From Amycolatopsis tolypomycina (lineage in GTDB: Bacteria; Actinomycetota; Actinomycetes; Mycobacteriales; Pseudonocardiaceae), in NCBI RefSeq assembly GCF_900105945.1, contig NZ_FNSO01000003.1, positions 558,001 through 622,000 on the forward strand: a stretch of 64,000 nucleotides of DNA, in the 5' to 3' direction. Below, piece after piece: positions 34,820-42,357 of the stretch. Under the pieces are notes generated by a model. That model worked only from the letters and a program-made list of their open reading frames with translations, did not search any database and was not told the DNA's origin. How positions within the stretch are numbered: position 1 is the first letter of the stretch; every line of letters starts with the position of its first letter. Both the position numbers and the translations under genes were made by a program.

Positions 34820-35757
34820 ACCTCTGCAGCTGCGGCAAGCCCGCGCACGCCACCCTCTGCCCCGAGTGCACCCGCAAGGTCGTCACCCAGCTGCGCGAGC
34901 TCGCCACCGGCGGCGTGCTCCGGATGCGGATCCACCAGCGCCGCGTCCACGTCCCCGCGGTGACCACGCCACTGCCGGTCGCCGCGGTGATCACCCCGGC
35001 GACCGTCCGGTACGAGCAGGACCTGCGGGCCGACACCCGGCCGAGCCTCTACGAGCTGCTGATCGACACCCTGGCCCGCCGCGACCACACCGGCAGCGAC
35101 TCGATCGGCGCCGTCTCCGGGCACTCCCGCTTCGAGATCGACTTCCACGCGAAGGCCGCCGAGCTCAAGGTCACCATCGACGGCCTGCTGATCACCTGGG
35201 CCGTCGACGTCGCCCGCCGCAACGGCCGCGAGCTCGCCGCGACGACCGTCCGCGGCGCGGCGGCATGGCTGGCGAAGGAGCCGGCGCTGATCGCCGCGCA
35301 CCCGGACGCGGCGAAGCTGGCCGACCAGCTGCGCAAGGTCGTCCGCTCCGCCTGGCGGGTGGTCGACCGCGACCCCGACGCCGTCTACCTCGGCCAGTGC
35401 GGCAACCTGCTGCCGTCGGAGGACGGCGAGCCGGTCGTGTGCCCGGCGGACATGTACGTCCCGCCCGGCCTGGAGGTCGTGCAGTGCCGGGCCTGCGGCG
35501 CCGTGTGGGACGTCCGGCCGCGCCGCGACCACCTGCTGTCGCATGTGGACGACCAGCTGGCCACCCCGCCCGAGATCGCCCGCGCGCTCTCGGCCGTCGG
35601 GCAGCCGGTCACCGTCGACCAGATCTACGGCCACATCCACCGCCAGCACCTGACCCGCCACCCGCCCCACCCGCTCGACAAGCGGGCCCGCCCCCGCTAC
35701 CGCGTCGGCGACGTCCGCGCGATCCTCGACACCACCACCGACCGGGAAGCCAGCTGA
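34816..35757 (+). CDS. Hypothetical DNA-binding-type protein with zinc knuckles and C-terminal HTH-like region
   Basis: 313 aa from GTG. It starts with NLCSCGKPAHATLCPECTRK (two CxC/CxxC pairs), has a helical middle and a second zinc pair, VVQCRACGAVWDV near residue 220. Residues 250-300 (TPPEIARALSAVGQPVTVDQ, then IYGHIHRQHL and RYRVGDVRAIL) resemble an excisionase/MerR-like helix-turn-helix. Function unknown; regulator or replication accessory are possibilities. Confidence 0.6.
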   Translation: MNLCSCGKPAHATLCPECTRKVVTQLRELATGGVLRMRIHQRRVHVPAVTTPLPVAAVITPATVRYEQDLRADTRPSLYELLIDTLARRDHTGSDSIGAVSGHSRFEIDFHAKAAELKVTIDGLLITWAVDVARRNGRELAATTVRGAAAWLAKEPALIAAHPDAAKLADQLRKVVRSAWRVVDRDPDAVYLGQCGNLLPSEDGEPVVCPADMYVPPGLEVVQCRACGAVWDVRPRRDHLLSHVDDQLATPPEIARALSAVGQPVTVDQIYGHIHRQHLTRHPPHPLDKRARPRYRVGDVRAILDTTTDREAS

Positions 35758-35879
35758 TGACCAAGGACCCGCTTAGCCAGACCTGCCCCAACGGGCACAC
35801 CGCCAACTCCGACGGCAACTGCTTCGAGCAATCCTGCCCCTACCACGTGAGCAAGCGGCACGACGGAATCGGCCGCTGA
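35757..35879 (+). CDS. Very small zinc-finger-like protein
   Basis: 40 aa, ATGA overlap. It has CPNGH, then C and CPYH, a treble-clef-like cysteine/histidine set. Short, but the coupling and motif argue for a real gene. Confidence 0.5.
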   Translation: MTKDPLSQTCPNGHTANSDGNCFEQSCPYHVSKRHDGIGR

Positions 35880-35966
35880 CACCACCTCCGAACAGGACAG
35901 AAAACGTGACAACCTACCGAGTCACCCAGTACCGCGAAGAAAGTCGTCGAGCCGATCAAGAAGTTC

Positions 35967-36173
35967 ATGCGCGCCCACGGCATCGACCCGAACAACGTCC
36001 CGCTCTACGGGGACATCGAAATCGACGAGGGCGCGCGCAAGCTCACCGTCGACAGCTACGTCCGCGACGAGGCAGGCCAAATCGTGGACGTCGGCGGTGA
36101 CGGCAAGCGCGAGCAGGTGACCGTCGACCTCATCGCGCCATGGCCGTTCCCTCCCGAGATAACCGAGCTGTGA
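35967..36173 (+). CDS. Small hypothetical protein, possibly frameshifted at its 5' end
   Basis: 68 aa from ATG 35967, which has only a weak ribosome-binding site. A better start (GTG 35906 after AGGACAG) is in another frame, and skipping one base near 35937 would join the two into one longer protein. In the downstream frame the region before the ATG continues as KKVVEPIKKF with no start codon. Either a real frameshift, a sequencing error or a shortened gene. Confidence 0.45.
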   Translation: MRAHGIDPNNVPLYGDIEIDEGARKLTVDSYVRDEAGQIVDVGGDGKREQVTVDLIAPWPFPPEITEL

Positions 36174-36210
36174 CCGACTGGCCCCCAGCGCACCGAAAGG
36201 GACCCCTCCG

Positions 36211-36546
36211 ATGACCGAGCCCGAAGGCGACCTGCCGACCACCTGGCCTGACTGGGTCGCGCTCACCACCGACCGCCGACCATTGCCCGACCCGCCCCCC
36301 GACGTCGACGAGGCGTGGACGTTTGTCTACGACGGCGAGTGCCTCAGCTGCCGCAAGGCGACCGAGGGCGACCGCGCTACGGTGATCCGCTGGGCGCAGG
36401 ACCACTTCGGCTGCGCGCCGCTGGCGCCGCCCGAGCCCGCCGCGCCGCCCGGCGTGGTCGGCCGGATCGAGGACCTGCCCCGCAACCCCGACGGCACCGT
36501 CACCATTCCGCTCGCTGGCACGTGGACGTGGGGCGATCCGTCATGA
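36211..36546 (+). CDS. Hypothetical phage protein
   Basis: 111 aa, preceded by GAAAGGG. One CLSC pair (YDGECLSCRKATEGD), otherwise proline-rich; ends with PLAGTWTWGDPS. No recognised domain. Confidence 0.55.
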   Translation: MTEPEGDLPTTWPDWVALTTDRRPLPDPPPDVDEAWTFVYDGECLSCRKATEGDRATVIRWAQDHFGCAPLAPPEPAAPPGVVGRIEDLPRNPDGTVTIPLAGTWTWGDPS

Positions 36547-36668
36547 CGCACCCTGACCGCGTCGTGCACGTCCGCCCGCTGCCGCCGACGGGCGGAACCA
36601 GCAGCCTGCTTGCGGGCCGGCAAACCAAGTCGATCGACCAGTACCGACACGACCTCTTCGGCGACTGA
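36543..36668 (+). CDS. Very small hypothetical protein
   Basis: 41 aa in ATGA overlap with the previous stop (MTHPDRVVHVRPLPPTGGTS). No features beyond coupling and frame. Confidence 0.4.
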   Translation: MTHPDRVVHVRPLPPTGGTSSLLAGRQTKSIDQYRHDLFGD

Positions 36669-36842
36669 GCACCAGCGCCGTATAACGCCGTGCACGGCCG
36701 TCTGGACACGCCGCGTGGCTACCCGGTGTTGTGGCTGACCTGGGCGACGGGCTACATTCCTCACAGTGGGTGAACTGTCCGAAGGGGACGGCACCCGCTC
36801 ACCAGCTACACCTGCCACGGCCCCGGGATCGGCTCCGGGGGG

Positions 36843-36870
36843 CGAAGCCCCGGCTACGGCCGGGGCTTCG
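36843..36870 (+). terminator. Hairpin before the small HNH gene
   Basis: Perfect 12-bp stem CGAAGCCCCGGC (36843-36854) with loop TACG and arm 36859-36870. The 36669-36888 gap also holds a weaker foldback at 36766-36802. No gene was recognised in this gap. Confidence 0.6.
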
Positions 36871-36888
36871 TCATGCCGGGGGTGAGCG

Positions 36889-37170
36889 ATGGTCGCCAAG
36901 CACCAGGGCCGGTCCGGCCGCCCGTGGGCAAGGATCAAGGCGCAGTGGAAGGCGACCACCCGGATCTGCTACCTCTGCGGGACCTGGATCCCGGAGGACG
37001 TCCCGCCCAACGACCCGCTGGAGTACACCGTCGACCATATCGACGCACGCTCCCGCGGTGGGCCGCCCACGATGGAGAACACCGCGCCGGCGCACCGCCG
37101 GTGCAACTCCCGCAAGGGCACCAAGCCGCTGTCCGAGCTCGAGCTGCTGAAGACGTCGAGGGCGTGGTGA
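36889..37170 (+). CDS. Small HNH endonuclease
   Basis: 93 aa. HNH motif: CYLCG, then YTVDHIDARSRGG and HRRCNSRKG. Small HNH proteins next to terminase genes cooperate with the terminase in cos cleavage in HK97-like phages. It lies two genes upstream of the terminase small subunit, which fits that role. Confidence 0.85.
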   Translation: MVAKHQGRSGRPWARIKAQWKATTRICYLCGTWIPEDVPPNDPLEYTVDHIDARSRGGPPTMENTAPAHRRCNSRKGTKPLSELELLKTSRAW

Positions 37171-37634
37171 GCGTGCGGCACGTGGTGCTGATCGCCGGGC
37201 CACCGTGCGCGGGCAAGTCCACATTGGCCGGCCAGCTGGCGCAGACCCGCCCGGGCATCGTGCTCGACCGGGACGTCATCGCCCGCGGGCTGGGCTCGAC
37301 ACGGGGGTGGCTGCACGAGGCGGCCCTCACCGAGCGGGCCGAGCAGATCATGGTGGGGGAGATGGCCCGGATCGGGGCGGCCGACGACGTGGTCGCCTAC
37401 GTCGTGCGCTCGGTGCCCACGCCGGGCGCGCGGGCCGAGCTCGCGCACCAGCTGCGGGCCGACGTCGTGTACGTGGTGAACCCGGGCATGGGCGAGTGCC
37501 TGCGCCGCGCGACGGCCGGCGGTCGACCCCAGGGCACCCACGCTGGGGTACGGGAGTGGTACCGCCGGTACGGCCCGGCCGGGGTGGACAGGCAGCCGGA
37601 GGCGCCGCGGCTGAGCACGTCGCGGGCGTGGTGA
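37167..37634 (+). CDS. P-loop kinase/AAA-type protein
   Basis: 155 aa from GTG in the overlap with the HNH stop. The Walker A is IAGPPCAGKSTLAGQL (residues 8-23), followed by LDRDVIARGL, typical of small nucleotide or polynucleotide kinases. A lid-like segment with R residues (CLRRATAGGRPQGTH) lies near 115. The last 24 nt nearly repeat those of the HNH gene (21/24 identical), suggesting insertion by short homology. Possibly a DNA/RNA 5'-kinase; the substrate is unclear. Confidence 0.7.
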   Translation: MSVRHVVLIAGPPCAGKSTLAGQLAQTRPGIVLDRDVIARGLGSTRGWLHEAALTERAEQIMVGEMARIGAADDVVAYVVRSVPTPGARAELAHQLRADVVYVVNPGMGECLRRATAGGRPQGTHAGVREWYRRYGPAGVDRQPEAPRLSTSRAW

Positions 37635-37812
37635 TCGTGGATCTTCGGTGATCAACTGAAGATCCACAAAAAAGTCCGTTTCGATCAACGCGGTCGACTC
37701 CGCGCCCACCTGACCCGCCCTCCCCCCGGACGGATTTTCGACCAGAACGCTGCACGTGTTTGCGCAGGTCAGGGGCTTTTGCTGCGCCTGCGTTGCAGGG
37801 GAGTTGTTGATC
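37635..37812. other. Gap before terminase with inverted repeat; candidate packaging (cos) region
   Basis: Perfect 10-bp arms GTGGATCTTC (37637-37646) and GAAGATCCAC (37658-37667) are followed by an A-tract (37668-37673). A further pyrimidine-rich run lies at 37710-37735. No gene is supported. Position between HNH and terminase genes is where cos sites usually lie; this is inference. Confidence 0.35.
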
Positions 37813-38445
37813 ATGGCGGACACGTCTACCGAGCGCGCTCGACGCTCCCGCGCACACGCTCGCGGCGACCATTCGCTGTGCCGGGCGCAGCGCTGCGGGG
37901 TGGCCCGGGCACACGAGAAGGGCGAGCACTCGCGCTGCTCGGGCAGCTGGTGCGAGGCCGCGGCGAAGGCCTCGCTCGCCGCGGGATCGGCGCCGCCGCC
38001 TTCGGCCGGCGACGGGTACCGGGTGCGGTCCTCGCTGATCGACGGCGACGGCGAGTTCGGCCCGGAGGGCCAGGAGCTTTGGGACGCGGTCAACCCGAAC
38101 GGTGACCTGAAGCCGCTGCAGGCCGCGCTGCTGCGCGAGGCGTGCCGGATCACCGACCGGCTCGGCGCGCTGGACCGGCACCTGAAGGGCGACGGTCCCT
38201 GGCTGGAGCTGTCCACCGAGGACGGCGTGGTCTGGCACGTCGACGTGACCGACGTGCTGAAGGAAGCCCGATCGCAGGCTGGCGCCTTCCGCGGCCTTGT
38301 CACCGAGCTGCGCCAGTCGAGCTCGACCAGCCGCGCGTTCGCGCCGCCGGCGCCTGACGCGCCCGAGGGCGAAGGGGGTGCGTCAGTTGTCGACCTTGGC
38401 GCCGCCATCCGCGCCCGTTTCGCAGCCGCGCAGACCGAGGGTTAA
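37813..38445 (+). CDS. Phage terminase small subunit with duplicated zinc-finger-like N-terminus
   Basis: 210 aa. The middle part (about 75-150: GQELWDAVNPNGDLKPLQAA, then LLREACRITDRLGALDRHLKGD) is typical of actinophage P27-type small subunits, which recognise packaging sites. Residues 13-28 and 32-47 repeat the pattern HxxGxHxxCxxxxC exactly (H15/H20/C23/C28 and H34/H39/C42/C47). ATG 37813 follows GGGGAG. The 3' end overlaps the large subunit start by about 68 bp. Confidence 0.8.
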   Translation: MADTSTERARRSRAHARGDHSLCRAQRCGVARAHEKGEHSRCSGSWCEAAAKASLAAGSAPPPSAGDGYRVRSSLIDGDGEFGPEGQELWDAVNPNGDLKPLQAALLREACRITDRLGALDRHLKGDGPWLELSTEDGVVWHVDVTDVLKEARSQAGAFRGLVTELRQSSSTSRAFAPPAPDAPEGEGGASVVDLGAAIRARFAAAQTEG

Positions 38446-40015
38446 CCAGGTCCCGCCCTACTCGTTCAGTCTCGGCCCCGAGGCCATCGCGTTCGCGCTT
38501 CGTGCCGGGCTGCGCGCAGACGACTGGCAGGAAGAGTCGGTCACGCACATGCTCGGCGTGGGCGACGACGGCCGGTGGGCGTGCCCGGAGTACTGCGAGT
38601 TCGTCGCTCGCCAGAACGGCAAGGGCGCGATCTTGGAGATCCGGGTCCTGTTCGGGTTCTTCCTGCTCGGCGAGAAAGAGATCGTCTGGTCGGCACACCA
38701 GTACGACACGTCGATGAAGGCCTTCAAGCGGCTGAAAGCGCTGATCAAACGGCTTGGCCGTCAGGTCGGCGACAACGAAAGCCTGATCGTCGTCGACGGC
38801 ATCCTGGTCAAGATCTCCGGATCGCACGGGCAGGAAGGCTTCACCCGGCTGGACACTGGCGCGGAGATCCAGTTCGTCGCCCGCCACGCTGGCACCTCCC
38901 GCGGCTTCACCGGCGACCTGCTGATCGTCGACGAGGCGTTCGCGTTCAACGACGAGCAGCAGGAGGCGATGATCCCGACGCTGTCGGCCCGGTCGATGGA
39001 GATCCCCGGGCCGCAGGTGATCTTCACATCGTCGCCGCCCCTGAAGTCCGACCCGACGATCGTCGTTTTCCGGCACAAGAAGCAGTCCGACTCCGGCGAC
39101 GTCGACGGCTTGTGCTTCCGGGATTGGGGCCTGGCCGGCGACCTGGAGAACCTCGACGGGATCGACCTCAGCGACCGGGACCTGTGGTACCAGACCAACC
39201 CCGCACTCGGGCGGCGGATCAGCGAAAGCTTCGTCGAGAAGCGCGAGTTCAAGCGGTTCAGCGAGCGCGGGTTCGCTCGTGAGCGGCTCGGCATCTGGCC
39301 GGCGCCGCCCGAGGACGTCGACCAGGTGATCAAGTTCGAGGACTGGCGCGACCTCGGCGATCCGGACTCCGAAGCCGGCGTCGACGTCGCGTTCGCCGTG
39401 GACATCACCCCCGACCGGCGCTGGGCGTCGATCGCCGTCTACGGCGTCCGTGCCGACGGGCTGGGCCACGCCGAGGTGATCGAGCACCTGGAAGGCACCG
39501 GCTGGATCGCGGCGCGCATGGCGGAGCTCAAGGAGCGCTGGAACCCGGTGGCGTTCACCCTCGACACGAAGGGCCCGGCGGGCAGCCTGCTGCCGGAGCT
39601 CGACGACGTCGGCATCCGGCTGCCGCGCCGCGGCGAGGACGGCAAGCGCGTCGAGCCGCACCGCGGTGACCTGATCATCCCGACCGCCAACGACTACGCC
39701 GGCGCGTGCGGCGCGCTGGTCGACGCGATCACCCAGGGGAAGCTGCGGCACCGCAACCAGACCCACCTGAACAGCGCGGTCGGCGGGGTGGCGAAGCGGC
39801 CGCTGGGCGACGCGTACGCCTGGGGCCGCAAGACGAGCTCGGCGAACATCGCGCCGCTGGTCGCCGTCACCCTCGCCCGCTGGGCCTTCCTAGCCCGACT
39901 CAACGCCCTCGCGGCCCCGGCCCCACCGCCGGCCACCGCGCCCGTCCCCGAGCACGCCGGCGCGCCCGTCGGCGGCAACGAGCTGTGGCGCCCGACGTCG
40001 CGGCTCAACATCTGA
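38378..40015 (+). CDS. Phage terminase large subunit
   Basis: 545 aa packaging motor. The ATPase part has the variant P-loop ARQNGKG (77-83), Walker B LLIVDEA (181-187) and the FTSSPP coupling motif. The nuclease part has FAVDITPDRRWASIAV, FTLDTKGPAGSLLPEL and a late GDAYAWGRK, the acidic set of the RNase-H-like fold. GTG 38378 was chosen because GAGGG lies 8 nt upstream and APVSQPRRPRVNQVPPYSFS is a usual TerL beginning. It translocates DNA into proheads at the portal. Confidence 0.93.
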   Translation: MRQLSTLAPPSAPVSQPRRPRVNQVPPYSFSLGPEAIAFALRAGLRADDWQEESVTHMLGVGDDGRWACPEYCEFVARQNGKGAILEIRVLFGFFLLGEKEIVWSAHQYDTSMKAFKRLKALIKRLGRQVGDNESLIVVDGILVKISGSHGQEGFTRLDTGAEIQFVARHAGTSRGFTGDLLIVDEAFAFNDEQQEAMIPTLSARSMEIPGPQVIFTSSPPLKSDPTIVVFRHKKQSDSGDVDGLCFRDWGLAGDLENLDGIDLSDRDLWYQTNPALGRRISESFVEKREFKRFSERGFARERLGIWPAPPEDVDQVIKFEDWRDLGDPDSEAGVDVAFAVDITPDRRWASIAVYGVRADGLGHAEVIEHLEGTGWIAARMAELKERWNPVAFTLDTKGPAGSLLPELDDVGIRLPRRGEDGKRVEPHRGDLIIPTANDYAGACGALVDAITQGKLRHRNQTHLNSAVGGVAKRPLGDAYAWGRKTSSANIAPLVAVTLARWAFLARLNALAAPAPPPATAPVPEHAGAPVGGNELWRPTSRLNI

Positions 40016-40028
40016 AGGGAGCTCGCCC

Positions 40029-40304
40029 ATGGTGATCCGGATCCGGATCCCGGCGCCGTCGAGCATGCTGCTGGCGAACCTGCTGGCCGTGCTGAGCCTG
40101 GCGGGGATCGTGACAGCGGTCGGCGGCCTGGCGGGAGTGTGGTGGGCGGTGCTCACCGGCGGCGTGCTCGGGCTGGTCGTGGCGTACGCGGCGATGATGA
40201 ACGCCGCGGCGGCCGAGCAGGCCGGCCCGGCCGCGGCCGGCGTCGAGGACCAGGCGCACGTCGACGGGCGCCTGGTGCGCGCGGTTGAGGAGCCGGCCGC
40301 CTGA
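40029..40304 (+). CDS. Small two-helix membrane protein
   Basis: 91 aa with two adjacent transmembrane helices (LLANLLAVLSLAGIVTAVG, 13-31, and WWAVLTGGVLGLVVAYAAM, 38-56) and a polar C-terminus. Found between terminase and portal, overlapping the portal start by 1 nt. The role is unknown; holin-like size, but the position is unusual. Confidence 0.6.
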   Translation: MVIRIRIPAPSSMLLANLLAVLSLAGIVTAVGGLAGVWWAVLTGGVLGLVVAYAAMMNAAAAEQAGPAAAGVEDQAHVDGRLVRAVEEPAA

Positions 40305-41785
40305 TGAGGTCGATCCTGCCGCTGCCCGCGCGCGTCCGCGAAGCCGCGCCTGCGCCCGCCCAGCGCGCGGTCGAGGCGACGCCGCAGCAGGTCGCCGCGA
40401 CCGGTGCCGCGCTCGGTTCCTACGGCCAGGTGGATCCGATCGACGGCGATGCCGGGTGGCGGCCGGCCGGGTCGCAGGGGCGGCAGGTTCCCGAGTGGAC
40501 GCTGGAGAAGGCGCGGATGTACTCCGTCGCCGCGTACCGCTCGAACCCGATGGCCAAGGCCATCGTGGACACCTACACCTCGTTCTGCGTCGGGGACTCC
40601 GGGGTGTCGGTGACGGTCACCAACCCGGACGTCCGCGAGGTCGTCGACGAGTTCTGGACCGACCCGCGCAACCGGATGGCGGCGCTGCAGGAGCTGTGGC
40701 TGCGCGACCAGCTGCTGGTCGGTGAGTCCCTGATCGAGCTGATGACCGGGCCGATCAGCGGCTCGACCCGGTTCTCCCCGATCGACCCGTCGATCATCGT
40801 CGACGTCGTGCTGCACAAGCGGAACCCGCTGTGGGTCGACCACGTCGTGTTCCAGGACTCGGCCGACCGCGAGAATCTGCTGATCGCCGACGTCGACGAC
40901 CACACCGGCCTGATGTCCGGACAGGCGATGTTCTGGACCCCGTTCAAGGCGCTGATCACCGACCGGCGCGGATCCCCGTTCCTGTCCACGGTGCTGGACT
41001 GGCTCGACTCCTACGACCAGGTGCTGGGCAACCTCATCGACCGCACGGCGCTGGCGCGTTACCTGGTGTGGGACGTGACCGTCGACGGCGACCAGAAGGA
41101 CGTCGACAACTTCGTCAAGCAGCGCGGCGGCCTGCACGTGCCGCGCTCCGGGTCGGTCGAGGTGCACAACAAGTCGGTGGAGTGGGAGCCGAAGACGGCC
41201 CAGACCGGCGCCTACGAGGACACCACCGCGGCGCGCAGCGTTCTGACGCTGGCGGCCGCGGGGTCGGGCCTGTCGAAGACGTGGCTGGCCGAGCCGGAGG
41301 ACTCGAACCGGGCGACGTCGCTGACGATGGCCGAGCCGGTGCGCCGGCGGATCTCCGGCGTGCAGCGGGTGTGGATGGGCTACCAGACCGACCTGCTGCA
41401 CTACGTCGTCGACCAGGCCGTCGCAGCCAAGCGGCTGCAGCCGACGGTCGAGGGGTCGGATCCGAAGACGGGCGAGAAGTCGCAGGTCCGCGCCCGCGAC
41501 ACGGTGATGGTGACCGGCCCGGAGGTCGCCGCGGCTGACGCGCAGATCTCCGCGCAGGTGCTGATGAACCTCTCGGTCGGCCTGGACAAGCTGATGAGCC
41601 GCGGTGTGCTGAGCCAGGAAGCCGCCGCGATGGCCGCGCGGAAAGCCTGGGAGGACTTCGTTGGGGTCCCGTATCGGGCCGAGCTCAACGACCCCAACAA
41701 GGCGAACGTCGACGACGTCGCCACGCACGTCGACGACAACGCCGACGGCAAACCGGTGGGCGGCCGGCTTCACGCACTGCCCTGA
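40304..41785 (+). CDS. Phage portal protein
   Basis: 493 aa. Typical portal sequence: MYSVAAYRSNPMAKAIVDTY, the internal FSPIDPSIIVDVV segment and a long C-terminal helical region (ISAQVLMNLSVGLDKLMSRG) ending with VSQEAA-like helices. Portals form the dodecameric channel at the capsid vertex. Position after TerL and before the capsid gene confirms it. Confidence 0.9.
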   Translation: MRSILPLPARVREAAPAPAQRAVEATPQQVAATGAALGSYGQVDPIDGDAGWRPAGSQGRQVPEWTLEKARMYSVAAYRSNPMAKAIVDTYTSFCVGDSGVSVTVTNPDVREVVDEFWTDPRNRMAALQELWLRDQLLVGESLIELMTGPISGSTRFSPIDPSIIVDVVLHKRNPLWVDHVVFQDSADRENLLIADVDDHTGLMSGQAMFWTPFKALITDRRGSPFLSTVLDWLDSYDQVLGNLIDRTALARYLVWDVTVDGDQKDVDNFVKQRGGLHVPRSGSVEVHNKSVEWEPKTAQTGAYEDTTAARSVLTLAAAGSGLSKTWLAEPEDSNRATSLTMAEPVRRRISGVQRVWMGYQTDLLHYVVDQAVAAKRLQPTVEGSDPKTGEKSQVRARDTVMVTGPEVAAADAQISAQVLMNLSVGLDKLMSRGVLSQEAAAMAARKAWEDFVGVPYRAELNDPNKANVDDVATHVDDNADGKPVGGRLHALP

Positions 41786-41802
41786 TTCCGTTGGAGGAAC
41801 AC

Positions 41803-42357
41803 ATGTCCTGGTCCATCGACGAGGCCGCCCAGGTGATGGGGATGGCCCCGCACGAGGTGCTGGCCGTGGCCGAGGTCGGCGACTACCACGTCGTCACCAC
41901 CCACGACGGGCAGCACACGCTCGTCACCGAGGAGGGTGAGGCGAAGCTGCTGACCGCCGAGGATGCCGCGAAGCTGGGTGTCGACGAGGGCGGCGAGCTC
42001 GAGGAGCTGGCCGACGCGGCCGAGGACGCGGATCCGGCGAAGACGGCCGAGGGCAGCGACCTGGACCCGAACGCCGCCGAGATCGCCGAGCGCGCCCGCC
42101 AGGCGCTGGAGAACGGCGGCCAGGGCCCGACGCCGTCGGCGCCGGTGCCGAACCCCGAAGCGGGCGGCCTGCCGCCGAACGAGAACAGCAGCGACGGCGA
42201 CGAGGACCCGGTGCCGGACGCGAACAAGGACGACCTGCTGGCGTGGGTCGGCGACGACTCCGACCGCGCGGCCCGCGCGCTGGAGGCCGAGAAGGAGCGC
42301 TCCGGTGGTCCGCGGTCGACGGTCGTCGCGGCGCTGGAGAAGGTCGCGCAGGCGTGA
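41803..42357 (+). CDS. Acidic protein between portal and capsid gene, possible scaffold
   Basis: 184 aa from ATG 41803 with GGAGG 7 nt upstream. The N-terminus (MSWSIDEAAQVMGMAPHEVL) is ordered; residues 50-140 are acidic, helical and low complexity. This is the composition of scaffold or head accessory proteins, but the identification is by position only. Overlaps the fused capsid gene by 4 bp. Confidence 0.6.
   Translation: MSWSIDEAAQVMGMAPHEVLAVAEVGDYHVVTTHDGQHTLVTEEGEAKLLTAEDAAKLGVDEGGELEELADAAEDADPAKTAEGSDLDPNAAEIAERARQALENGGQGPTPSAPVPNPEAGGLPPNENSSDGDEDPVPDANKDDLLAWVGDDSDRAARALEAEKERSGGPRSTVVAALEKVAQA

Noticed and set aside
25088..35757. A mobilisable ICE rather than a phage, because of the FtsK-gamma-like protein
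   Set aside because: There is no FtsK/TraB motor, relaxase or conjugation gene, and the complete head, tail and lysis module identifies a phage.
36669..36888. A tRNA or structured regulatory RNA in the gap before the HNH gene
   Set aside because: The foldbacks do not give a cloverleaf and no CCA-type acceptor end was found.
37637..37673. Rho-independent terminator
   Set aside because: The stem is followed by A, not T, on the plus strand, and on the minus strand the T-tract precedes the stem.
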